Assembly (NCBI RefSeq): GCF_964355755.1
Contig: NC_092674.1
Location: 25,780,001 to 25,844,000 of the forward strand
Direction: 5' to 3'
Length of the DNA: 64,000 nt
From: Antedon mediterranea
Lineage: Eukaryota; Echinodermata; Crinoidea; Comatulida; Antedonidae
A model generated the notes under the pieces. That model was given only the letters and a program-made list of their open reading frames with translations, made no database searches and had not been told where the DNA came from. Below are positions 1-13,700 of the stretch, in pieces. Position numbers and translations under genes: made by a program. Each line of letters begins with the position of its first letter. The stretch's first letter is position 1.

Positions 1-1747
1 GTAACATTAATTAATAGTGAACAAGTTCAAAAATTGTACTTAGAATTAGCTCAAAACACAATGAGTATCATTGTTTTGTTATCATTTCATTCAGGCACAA
101 TTGCCATTATATAAAGTTATTATATTAAATTATGTAAAGTTTTTTTTCACTGGTGATAGGCCTAATCCATTCACATGACAAACATACGAAATTCATTACA
201 TAAAGCAAATTTTTAGAGTTGTTTTGTCATGAAAATAATAACATCTGACAACTTGAACCAAATTTTACTGCCTGCGATTGTGTTAAAATTTCCATTATTT
301 CATGTAAAACAATGTGTGTACCAATGATATCAAAAATGTTGTTCTTTATGACGTATATGACGTATTGCTATATTATAATAAACATGGCCGTGCCATAGAA
401 TATCAAGAAATGAGAAAGAGCGAAATAATGAAATTTCTGAAAAATGTTCAATTGAATCAATAACAATGGCTTGAACAATATCTGATTCAAGCTTCCAAAC
501 TAAACTAGAAAAAAAAACATGATCGATCGACTGCGCCCATGATGGATAAATATCATATAATGATTGTTTTGATGCTGTTGTATCCATGGCAATTAAGAAC
601 GCTCCTTGTTGATACAGTTTCTATGGAAACGATATTGTAGCATTTTACCTTATTATTATTACTACACTAAATCCAGGAAATTTATTTAGTTTAGTTTTGT
701 ACGGTTCATTGTTACTGAGCTAAATATACATTTGAATATGATAATGCTGCAATGCCTGGTTTCAATAATCTATCAGGATAGTAACTCAGTGAATGTATTG
801 ATCTATGTAACAAATATATGCCTATCCGAAACTAAACACAATAAGACTCCTATTAGAGGACACCACCGGGACCAAAACAGTATCCCAGGTGTCCTTGATA
901 GGGATTAGCTGTAAGTGTTTTTTTTCTCGTATATTTCGCCTCACTGGAAAATGTTCCCGAAGGAGAGTACCCTCAATACTATATTGTACCCTTAATAGGG
1001 GTGTAGGGGTGCGCTTAATAAGAGTGTACCCTTAATGAGATGTAGCCTTAATAGGGATGTACCCTTAATAGGGGTAGGCCTATAACCTTTATAGCGGTGT
1101 TCTACTTTAGTCTAGAAATATACGTCATTATTTTATGTACATCCAAACGATCAAATGGGCAGATCTAGGGATTTAATAAGGACCAAAGGGGAGGTCCGTG
1201 CCTGGAATTATTATTTTCAAGGTCTTACTAAAAGGAGGGTATCGGAAAGTGGGGATGGGGGTGGGGATGTAGGACGCTTTAGATTTGACGTTATTGCAAT
1301 TATTTCATTAATTTTAATTAACGCCGAAATTTATTTAGACATTATTTGGATGGTTTTGATAATAATAATAATAATAATAAACGCAATACGCAGCGCTGAC
1401 CTAATTTAACTACAATATGCGCGTTCGTAAACAAAATATGTATGACGATAATATATCCTGGTTCGATGTATATAATAGCAAAATAAGATATAACGCTGGG
1501 TGTGGTTTTAATATTATTATACCGTTTATAGATAATTTTCATTACAATAGAATGAGATTTCCATAAACAGAAAATGATTATTCGTTATGCGCAAACCAGT
1601 CTGAGTAGTTAAGTATTGCATGATGCGGGGTCGATGAAGCGTATAATGTATGCAACTGCGTCGCCGCACGGCCGATGCTTCCTACCCTCGCCTTTTACCT
1701 GTTGGTACCCGGATTGACCGTGCATACTATATCTAGCAGATAGAACC
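1..1747. other. Upstream flank of M6-1, no gene seen
   Basis: No supported coding region. It presumably holds the promoter and 5' UTR of the M6-1 gene, but I see no convincing TATA or initiator. From about 950 to 1095 there is a run of imperfect short repeats of the type CCCTTAATAGGGGTGT. It belongs to a dispersed family (PyCCTATTAAGGGGACA-like) seen again near 24.2, 32.75, 37.75, 52.33, 53.17 and 55.6 kb. An (AAT)n microsatellite lies at about 1361-1381. Confidence 0.5.
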
Positions 1748-4700
1748 ATGGGAGGTAAGTCTATAATTATTATTATTTTCTAGCGTTATAATTACTAAAA
1801 TAATTTATACACACTATTATTCATTAGAGATCATGATTTGGATCAAAATATTAGTTTAGTACATCGAGTTGCATTTGGTCTTTAATCAATGTTATTGTTT
1901 AAACAGCGTTTCGTAGCAAGACTGTTTATGTTTGTTTTATATATTCTTTGGCAGCTCTATATGGCGTTGACATTTTGATCATTTCAGCGCGTCATTAAAA
2001 TGATAAGTCATACATTAATGCGCTTTGTTTGCGTCTAAGTTTCTCCGCAATACCTTTCCGTGTATGCAGACTATCGGAATACTAGTTATTTATTATGCAG
2101 CGAAACGAATACACATCTGATGATTCACTTCACAATCGTAACTTTCAACTAAACCGATGTAAATGAAAGCATTTTAGTTTAAAGAGCCTCAGAGAATGTA
2201 TAGGATTTGTTTATGTTTTTTAATAATTTCTTTTTTGATTCAAATAAATTCGTATAACCAAGGACTGATCTCTCTTGATATAACATTGCGTTCACTGCGT
2301 CTGTGTGCGATAGTAGGCCTATACGTACATTATTAGACATTGTGGTATATATAATACCGTATGCGAGTCAATTTGTTTTTCTATCATATATATAAGTTGA
2401 AACAAATTTGAAATTATGTGTAGGCCTACAAAGTTTACAAGGTCGAATTTTCGTTAGGTAGTGAGGAAGGGATGTTTAGGGTCATTACATTTTCTAACTA
2501 ATTAATATTAATGAGTGCGAGTGACATCGTAACTTCAATACCATGACGTAGTACGCTAGGCGTTTGGGCATCTTAAGGTCTGTATTCACTATCAAACTTT
2601 ATGCGACAAAAAAATGTGATGTGCCCATTATATGAACATGATGATTTCATATCACTACCATATTTGTGCATATCACTACCATATTTGTGCATATCACTAT
2701 ATTTGGCCACATCACACTTGCTTTTTGTCAAACTAGTTTGACAGAGCTTTACATATATTGTTATACAGTACGATATATATTGTACGTTCTTGGTTGCCAA
2801 AATAAATGTTAATGAAATGAATAATTATGAACGATCGATGGGGACTGTCAGCGCCAACACAACGCTGGCTCTGTAAGTCAGCTCTTTTAATTAAGGTATT
2901 TTATTTCCATTGGGTACGCATTCACTTAATGCAATAATGAAATGAGGTAACATTACAGAGGTGCCGATAACCAATGGCTCTCATGTAAATGCATGAAATG
3001 TAATTGGAACACGACTACTGTTAATTATCCGTTCAAATATCACGCCAGTCCGTGGCTTGTTGAGGGTTATCTGACAAGAGGCATAGGTGGAATCGAAGGG
3101 TCACTTCGTACCGTAGGCCTACAGTGTAGCCTACCAATGTTTTTAATTACTATACAAATTTTACAATAGTGTGACACAAAATTACTCTGGTAATATACTT
3201 ATAATTTTCATATACTAAGCATATTAGAAAATAAAAATTCATATTATTAATAATATTCGTGATGATATGTGATAATATAACAACAGGAAATTATCGCTCA
3301 TTATGCATAATCATACTTCAATTATGAAGAAACATTTAATTCATGTCAAAATACAATAAAAAAGAAGAATTATTATACAGTCCTTTTGGGAAGGGACGGG
3401 TCAACGAGCTAAATGACATACAATAATATAAATTCTCAGTTTAATACGATACATCTTGTAGGCCTCAATCATAGTTGTTATCAACGCTGGAACAAATACA
3501 AGCAACACTTCTACACATCGACATGATTGCTCCTGAATTAAAAAGAAAGTTTTACAGTATATTTAAATAAGCCTGTGGCATATTGGATGCTAATTGTTAT
3601 TTTAATATTGAAAATCTGTATTCATAAAAGTCTATACTTATTGCGTTGAGTTATACTGTGTTCATACAGTGAATAATAATAATAATACATTACACATAAG
3701 TATACTACAAAACGTATAGTTTCCATTTATTTTTGTTGTTAGCCGAAACCGTTCAATTCATTTCAATGTAAATGTTTTTTATATAATTACAAATGACAAT
3801 GAATTTATTTACTTACTGACTTACTTAAAACAATTCGCTTAATAATCTATTCAAATTCTACATCAATTGACATGGTATTTGTTCTAAACTAAAATTCAAC
3901 TTAATTTACTCTTAAACAAACGATAACCGTCGCAATATTCAAATATGGTCTACGTACACCGTACGCTATTATAATAATTGTTATTATAATTATATTGATT
4001 CTGTTGTAGGTACTGTTATATTACAAGCATTATTCACACTTAGTACACAATGCATTATCAATAGCTTTCATTTGACAGTTTCCAAATAAAACCACCCGTC
4101 CGCTGGATCAAGGAGATTATAGTAAAAGTCCATTTATAACCATGATGAATTAGTTGGTAAACTAAACCTATGAGAGGCCAGTAACTAAATAAATATATTA
4201 ACGCTATGATAACAATATGTTAATGTTTTATCAAATTGTTAACTGATTTGCAAGTTTTTTGTCAGTTTTTACGAAAAAAAATTGCCACTAAGAATTCTGA
4301 AATGCAAAGATATTTTATTTAGGCATATTAATTATTAATAGCATATGATAAATAGGCAAAAAGGCCTATGCATTATTTCGCCTGATTATAACCGACATGT
4401 AGGCCACTATATTGTTACGGTATTGTGAGACTAAAATATCATCTTTAAACCAGCCGAATGTCAGTACTGAATCTATTTCCGTATCATAGGAATATTTAGT
4501 AATACAACATCACATGTGTTTAACACCGCTGGATCAAGGAGATTATAGTAAAAGTCCATATATAACCATGATTAATTATTAATAGCATATCATGATAAAT
4601 ATGCAAAAAAGGCCTATGCATTATTTTGCCTGATTATAACCAACATGTAGGCCAATATATTGTTACGGTATTGTGATAGTTAAATATTCTCTTTTAACCA

Positions 4701-7700
4701 GCCGATTGTCAGTATCTAGTAGTAACTTAACTCTGAACTAACCGTACATGATACAGGAGGTCACATGTGATATAAATGAGATGCTGTATTACCAAATATT
4801 CCTTTTTGTTGTTATTTACATTAATTAATATAATAACTTTCGTATTCTCGTCTATGATATGTGAATGCATAGATTTAATGTGTCATTATTCTAAAGTTTG
4901 CGATCTCAAAAGACAGAATTAGCAGTGTAGCATTTTCATTACATAATCCTAAGACGCGGCCATTTTAGTAAGTAACGTCAATGCTGCCTTATGCAAAAAC
5001 ATCAATATGGACGGATACGATCGGTAATAGGTTTCTGCTGACGAAATGGTTTTGTATAAATAATTAAATAATGAATGAATAAAAAGATTAATTAATAACC
5101 ACAACAAATAACTAACCATCATTTCGAGGCCACACTGTATGTATAATTTTTATGTGTTTGGTAATGCTCGTTAAACGTAAACGATACGATATTATGAGCA
5201 TCGACCTACCAATGTTAGTCATAATATGCATACTTCAATCGAGCTATGTAATAATAATATATAATGTATTAATGTACTGATAAGTGCTATTATCTAGTAT
5301 CGTATTTTATACATTATAGATAGCATATGCATCGTTGTCTACATCGGTTAGTGTTAAGTGTATTAAGAAGCTTTGCTACAGGGAACTGATGCAGTTGAGA
5401 TGAGATTCCCTTGGGTGCGCACTGGGCCGGCTGGGGAAGATTAGAAATGTAACCCTGAAGCGTAGTTGGGTTTGGCCTATCATACCTATTTTTGGCCTAT
5501 ATAAGTAGGGGGCTCAGGTGAATTTAGTGTTAATGCGCTTGTTTTATGCCAAACGTTTTGTGTATGGGCATTTTGTATTATGGCGCAACACGTCTAAACT
5601 TCACCAAGCATTATTACATGCGTCAAAGCCGGTATCCCCAAAATGTTACCTATCTCTCAATGTGTAAATTACTACTAGGACTATGGTAATGTATGACCGA
5701 CCAATATTCAGCTCAAAAGCTCAAAATGAAGGAGTAGAACCTATGACAATGTCAATACAAGTATTTATGACGGAACACGTCGATTTGACTCGCACCCATT
5801 ATTGAAAAGGCATCATCAAACGATCCAGTCCTACGGAAAATACATAATTCAATTCCACAATTAACTTTCTGATGGCACAACAATTGCTGGCTTTCATGGT
5901 TGACATTTTGAATTTGCATTTCAATCTTTCGGAGCCTGATTGCTGGAATTTAATTAAGGAGTGCGTGTGTTTGTATTGAATTGATTTGCGTTTGGTTATA
6001 AGTTCAAACCTTAGTATTTGTATCAAACCGTTACTGTTGACTTATCATAATTAATTGGCGAGCTAATTTGCCCGTCTTTTGAACTCCAGTGATTATGAAC
6101 ATCACTTTAAACAACAACGACCATTATCGTGTATAAACATGTGGTACTATGTATTTATTTATTTTGTGCTATTTATCATGCCGTAAAAAATGTATAATCA
6201 ACTTAAAGCAGTGGTATTGAATCCGCAACCATAAAATCACCACAGTTTCAATGCTCTCTTCGAATGGTGTTCGAACAAATCTTATCGGATATGGGGACTT
6301 CCCGGAGGTTCAGTACGCGTGCACTTTAAAGAACCTAGTGCAACTTTCGGATAGAAATGTACTGATCCATCTCACCTTCCGTCGTTTATAATAGGTGCTA
6401 CCTTGTGGATCCGTGGGATCTATAGAGGACCAAATAAACCGCAAATGTCCTCAATTGATACAAGGCAACATCAACTGACTATTACGAGTCAAGGCGAGCT
6501 CAGTAAATGCAGTTCGGCATTCTCTCGGTTCTCTTACGTAGACTACTGTTTCTTAATTGTATTATTACGTATTTATTAGGATGGTTCTCTGATATAGTTT
6601 CTTTTTTATCTATTTGAAATATTAATTTTACCATTCCGTTTCGAAATTTTAACGAGTTATTATTATCCATACAACCCATTCACATGCACATTATAACCAC
6701 TTCCAATTATGATCTTCGCATAATTTTATAAGCGTTATTAAATAGTTCATCGTCAAATAACTGAGAGATATACATACACACGGGTTCAACGTTTCTACAA
6801 ATCGATTTATATTTTATTAGCTTCTACCAAGCTAGGCCTAGCCTATTGTTTTCTACCATTTGCAGTTCGTTGACAGGAAACGAGTTTTAAGTCGATCGTC
6901 AGGCCCGCCATGTTGTTTTTAACGCACAATTAGAAAATCGATGTGATTTCAAAGCTCACGGATTAGAACGATTGCAATTCAAACAAAACAATCATTTAGC
7001 TAAACCAAAAAAAAACAACACAATAATAAAACAGTTTAAATAATAGAACAGAAATTTTAAATGTAGATAAACTCAATCAGCGAAGCAATGACGTTTAAAA
7101 AAAAATTATAACAAATATACATTATAATAAGAAAAAAAAACCATAATTATAATACAACTATACATCAAAACAATCATGTTATGAATACAGTGTAATGGAA
7201 TAGTGTGATTAAACTTCTTATTAATTACGTTGAAAATATTCATCGCCCTCCATGTAGTAGGCCTAGTCTTAAAGGCCAGTTGCGGGCAAAAAATTTCTAT
7301 TGATCATACATTCCAATAATTATTGATCTATAGTTTCCCATATGTTTCATAATTTTTGAGATTTTGTTTGTGTTACACGAGCTTGTTGAAAATAAGCGCT
7401 TTCTTATCAGTGGAGGGATAGTTCAAATTACACAGTAAAATCTCTATTCTTTTATACACAAATTTTGTAAATAGAGAGGCATTTTAAAAAGCTATGAAAA
7501 ATAAACGGTGTGGTAAAAAATGTTATCAGATGACTAACTATAGGTAATATAACTTGAATTTTACATTTCTAGTATTTTTATTCAACTTCAGATTTTTATT
7601 TTCATGCTAAAGCAAAATTATCCACCGTATATCCACCATCTTTTTTCACCTTCTAGGGAGTCACCAGACATGTTATTACATAGGTTAAACTACCTAACTA

Positions 7701-10700
7701 CTGAAAAAAAGTCTTCTTGGTTCTTATGACAAATTTTTGCCAAATTTTGTATTTGACCATATTAAGGGAAATTCATGCTTTTTCGTCTTGATTTCTGTTA
7801 CAAATATTTGATTTATGTACAATTAACCAGATATTATATTTAAAATTCATGCCTGTATCTGAGCTTTAAAGCTTGGTTTCTACTTGGAAGCAACACAATG
7901 ACGTAGGCGCATGAAAGCAAGTGATATTGACCTATCACAAGCGACAGTTCGGATAATCCATCTCATCGTGATTGGTCAACTCACTTGCGTTGCGCTAACG
8001 CCATTGTGTTGCGTGGGAACCAAGCTTTAGCGCAGACAGCTGGGAAGATCTATCGCGTCGTGATTGGCCTAACGACATGCGTTTAGCTTACGTCGTTGTG
8101 TTGCGTGGGAACCAAGCTTTAGGGAGTAAACTGATCAATTTTATATAACAATATTATTCGATATGAGTATTATTGATGAAGATGTATAATATGACGGTGA
8201 TGGATTATGATAGGCCTAGCAATGTTGATACAGATTGTTATTGATACCACATGCGTAGACAGACATTGTCTCTAAGTCGCGTCAACAACGAATTGCTAAT
8301 ATATAATCATAACAATGAATTTGGTAAATTATTGATATTTAACTGGCATACATTTCTAAATAATTTTTATATAAATTTCAATACAAATATTATATTACAT
8401 TATAATTATTCCAAGGCAATTATTTCAATACTGTCATCTTTAAAAAATCAATTTACATTGCTTGTAATACAAATACAAATGCAAATATATGGTAGTGACT
8501 TAGAGTAAATAAGAAAGCATAAATCGATACTTTGTTGACTATACCACATATATCATCTGTTTGTTCCTACTATAGCTATACTGTTAAATGAAGTTAATGT
8601 TTTGTAATGTTATTTTGATGATCTGCTTTTTAAAATATATTTATATTTTACCTGTTTTTATTGTATATTTATATTTATAATGTACGACTACGGTTTCAGC
8701 CATCGGCTGTTTGTGTCATTTGACTTTTTTTGAATAAAGATATACCGATATATTGTCAATAGTACCTCAGAAATCAATACAACTTTGCTAAATAATGCAT
8801 ACGGTATTGCATATAATTATAGAGCACTTTGACATGAAGTGGCATGCGTTTTATAACAGGTAAGACCTATACACAATTATCGCATGTCATTACTTTCAAC
8901 ATTGGTGAAGCATAATCGTAATCGACTTGACTAAATCAAATTGAGTTATCGTTATTATTGTTATGATAAGTTTACAGAATTGCATTGGTAATTACTGTGC
9001 TGCCAACGACATAGCAATATGTACATACAAGATACAGTCGAGTCGGTACACCAATCGATCGAATATCTCGATCGTTGACGCTAAGAGAAAAACAGAATTG
9101 AACCAATAATGAATTCTAAACGGGAGACAGATCACTATGTCGGTCGGGTGATCGGTTGGTCGGTCGGTCAACACTAACTCAAATTTGAGCACGCGACTGC
9201 AGTCATGTATATGGCATTGGTAAAGACCGAAATCACCTCCTAATCAAATAGATCTGCAGGGCCTATCTAAGTAGTGGTTTCACTTATACTGAAGTCACGA
9301 GATAGAAAGTATTTGTTTTAAAACTAGTTCATTCTTATATAGGGCCTAAGCAAGCTCTCAATGCGCTGTACATAAATTAACATAGACGAGAAGTGGCAAT
9401 AATCTAAATTATTAAAGATCTTGTTTGAAAATGGTCTTGAAGGAGTTTAGAGTTTTGAATGGAATCATTAATCAGTCATTCAATGGGGTATGCGGTACCT
9501 CGGGAACAATTTTATTTTTCGTACATAAGTTGGGGACTCAAATAAAGTAAAAAGAAGTTGCTCATGGGATTCAAACCCCATACATCGACATGTAAAGTCC
9601 ATAGTCTCAATCCACTCGACTACACAGACGGCTCGACGGAAAGAGTTTGCATTAGCGAATTGTAGTTACGTCACACCTTATGGATATGAATAATGAATAT
9701 TCATGTTTATTTTGTGACGTTTCATGAGGGGTCTCCAACTTATTACGAAAAGAAATATCGCACCCCGGGATTCGACAACACCCAATGGAAGACCCTCCCA
9801 TCAATCCGAACCGATTCGCTGCTCACTTTTTAAAATCTAGCCCAGCTACATTCATCGCTGCGCGTCATTGTCACAGTCCTACAGGTTATAAAGACAACTC
9901 CCTGGTTAGAGCATCAATAACTCCATGCTTAAGTGATTTTTTGCGAATCCATTTCTAATTATTCATCATGCTCAAATAAATTACCCAAAATGAAATAATC
10001 AATAAGTACCGTGGAATTAAGACACGTTCCAGGTAAACAAAGGACTGCTCACGACGACCCGGGAGTTTAATGGTAAACACCAATCAAGTCCCTGCGCAAA
10101 TCGCTAAGGTTATCAATATTCATAAGGTATTTAAGATTGAAGATAAATTACTGCGCAAAATCGTGTGCATGATACGACGACGATGAAAATCGCCCAGGGC
10201 TAGACAATTAGCGCGCATGCAATCTAACATACAATTTTGACAGAATACAATCGTGTTTTTACAAAATGAATTCTGTTTGAAGATGACGAAACTATATACG
10301 TTTTGAAGAAAAAATTGCAGACGGGCTCTGTGCTTAATTTTTACTAGTATTACAGCTCATAGAACTGAATAAATGAAAGAAATTTAAGTCATGGTCAATT
10401 TATTCTATCAACCGTTAACCTAGAGTCGTCTTATTATGAAACAGTATATTAAAAATATTTCTGTATCTCATTATTAATATTTCCATGGAACATATCTGCA
10501 ACGTGATATACACGAACACATTATATTTCATTGTTTTATATTCCAATCGTAAGAGCAAAGCAAAATATAAATTGAAAATAAATTAAATAAAGAATTTGAT
10601 TTTTACTTTGTATTCTTATAAACATTTGTTACTGAATAAATTGATTAAAAAATGATTCTGTAGGCCTGAATAAAATATGTTGTACTTGTATTAGCAAGTA

Positions 10701-13700
10701 TTTACTATTTGTCATATCATCATTAGCATAATATAAACTAATTTTCGAAAATATAAACAGAGCATCATATTAGACAGCTGGAATTAAAATTAACTGTAAT
10801 AATGGAAAAAGAAGCGCGTGTGCGTTTTTATTATTATCAGGTATGTCAGTTTACGAATCATCATGTAACTCGCTTCCCTCCCCTCCTATCCCACCATTAT
10901 TAGGTTGGTCGGTCGGTTGGTCGTTCTGTTGGTCTGTAAACACTAGCTTGAGCACGCGACTGCAGCCATGTATATGGCCTTGTTATTATTATATACTTTT
11001 ATTTTAAAAAATTGTAGCAACGTTACAACTTGTGGCCAATAGTCAGATTGCGTGTAACCTTTAATACAGGCTTTTAAAGATATAAAAAAAAACCACCAAC
11101 ATTTAAAATACATAAAAAGATGAAACTATAAATAAACTGATTCTATTAGTAATGCCACATCTAAGGTATTTTCAAAGAGTTTCCTCAAGTGTGAGTTACT
11201 CTCTAATAATATGCTGGGATATCAGTATGCATGTTTAGATTCAATCGATCCAATCCTAGTAATAATAACGATTGTGTTGTTGGTCTATGAAGAAGAACCT
11301 ACAGATAAGAAGTGCATTTAATAGGCCTAATAAATCTGCTTGGCTCTCCCTTTATACATGCATCTGTCTCAGTTATCACGCAGGGAAGTACTCGTAAGAT
11401 CTACTTCTAGATTTAAGTCTAATAGAATGGTACTATACCTCCTTGAAATAAGTGTGCTTTTACTGCACAAGTAGGCTTGTATAGAATAAGATAATTTCTT
11501 CCTGATAGAGAAGTGTTTATGCTTACCTAGTGATTTTACTTATTTTGAAAGAAGGAAATTCTTCACACAAACGATTTCCAAACAAAAGTACCACGTATGC
11601 CCTAATTCTGCAAACCAGAATTTATAATTGACATTTAAGTAAAACATGATATCAAGGCAAACCACATACCTCGTGATTTTACTTATTTATAAAAAAGGAA
11701 ATACTTTACACGAATGATTTTGGCCTGCGTCGATTAGTCTGTTAAAGTAGGCCTTAATATAAATTTCTATAGAGTTGTCCGATCATTAATACACACGGCA
11801 TTGCTAATATATTCCAGTTGAAAGGAGGCCAATGTTGTAAGATCTGCTGCAGGAGTTGCCAGAAAAGCATAAGAATGCCCGCTAAACTGCCTCACGGTCT
11901 GTGTAAACATGGTACCTAAACCTTCTCGAACTTAGTATCCTATGAGCCTGAAACTGTCCTGACTTTGTTTAACCTAGGCCAGTCTCTTAGGCCTTCTCTG
12001 TCGAGAGAAATTAAGATTTTGGATTTTTAGACCGAACTCACTATCCGATTCCCAGTGCTGTATCTCCATACTGTCTGTCTCCGAAGTAGCATAGGAATAT
12101 TTTGTAAATACGTCAGCATCTCATTTATATCACATGTGGTGATAAGGGTTAGGTTACTACTAGATACACGTGAAACACATGTGGTGCTGTATTACCAAAT
12201 ATTCCTACGGAAATAGATACAGTTTCACTATATTTTACTTACTTTATTTTAATCTATATTGTTATCGTTATTTTACAGTTAACTGCGGTAGTTGTTGTCA
12301 TTGTCTACGGAGGGTTCCGTACCTGTCGTTAATAGCTGGAATAATCTTTACTGCGGCTTCAATTTATCTTGGAATTAAAATCGACGGTGCGATTGATATT
12401 TACCGTAATGAGTTCAATATTTCAGACGATGAACCTGATTTGAAGGAGGATGTTACCAAAATGTAAGTAAAGATAAAGTCAGAGACAATTTAAACCATTG
12501 CTCATAAAGTTCACAAGACTTTGTAAAATCTAAAACAAGTCAATTAGAACAAGCGAAACAATCATCTTCACAAATAATTCCATATCTATTCATTTAAAAC
12601 AGGACTATCTAAAAGTGTTTGACTTATACTTAGTTCATTGAGACTTTGATACTTTAATCCTGATTGTAATTGTAGGCTCTACCAGACATGTTTACCACTA
12701 CGCTGAAAATAATATGTGCCACTATATTTTATGATTTTTAAACATTTTGTTTTTCCTATTGTGAAGTTTACACTGTTATTGTTTAATATTAAGTTTGAGT
12801 GATACACAAGGCAAATTGATGGTTACTTCCCTCATTGGTAACGTTTAAACTATTTTTACTACTACAGCCTTGATTACATCGAAGATGGAACATTATATCT
12901 AATCATTGTAACTGCCGTGTTTGTGGCAATTGGTATTGTTGTGGCGTTCCTTGAGACAGGACCTACCAGAATGAAGTATTGCATCGGCAAATGGAAAAAG
13001 TGCTGCGGATTATTCTGGACCGATGTGGTAATTAATTGGTTTTTTTATATTGAATAGAGATTTTAACTGGATAGTATTTGGCAGTTTCAATCCTAAAGAA
13101 TATCAGTATCCCTTCAACTAATCTCTTCAATTATTCAATTATCAATCGAATCGACACAAATTAGAAACTTTACAAAAATAATTCAAAAAGACAGGTGCAA
13201 AAGGTCCTATAGTCCTTTTTGTCTTAATGTCTTTTTCTGAAAACAACACTTTCTAGTAAACCAAAACTTGTCTGGTTTAAGTGTATTTTAAATGTGTTTG
13301 GGGCGTTTCTTTTTTCTTTTGTGAGATGAATTTCATTTTATTTCCATTTCTATACATTTCATTACACTTCAAATCATTGTAATTGGAAGTTTCTATAGGA
13401 AACTGAAAACTTATTTGGCAATAAGAACACTATTGCCTTCATGTTGTATCAGTTTCTATATATTTCACCATACAAAAATAGCTAATCTTCTTTATTTCTA
13501 TTCGAATTAATGTATAGGCTTAGTAATTACATTCACATTTCCTCCCTGATCACAGTATATGTTTTGATTTTTAGCTGATTGGAGCCACGTTTCTGATGTT
13601 TTTAATATGGCTGTGTGCGGCTGCATGTGGAACTTTTTATGCGGCTGGTGTTTACATGTTGGACCAGTATTGCCAATCGGAAAACGGAATGACTAAAGTA

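Larger units (their letters stand above)
1755..12278 (+). other. First intron of M6-1 (10.5 kb), repeat-rich
   Basis: No exon is strongly supported inside. Visible contents: a MITE copy at 2572-2751; a diverged tandem duplication at about 4080-4750; a piece of the GTGCACTTTAAAGAACCTAGT element at about 6250-6390; a composite element with CTTGGTTCC termini at 7866-8121; a tRNA-like unit at 9545-9640; and GGTCGGT-type elements at 9128-9225 and 10900-10985. A weak alternative first exon ATG...ACA G|GTAAGA at 8844-8859 would also join exon 2 in phase, but nothing else supports it. Confidence 0.6.

Noticed and set aside
12170-12466. ATG at 12170 as the start of M6-1
   Set aside because: The upstream part lies in a dispersed repeat, and a good acceptor (TTTTACAG) begins the conserved Cys-rich sequence at 12279; the 7-nt exon at 1748 fits the family better.
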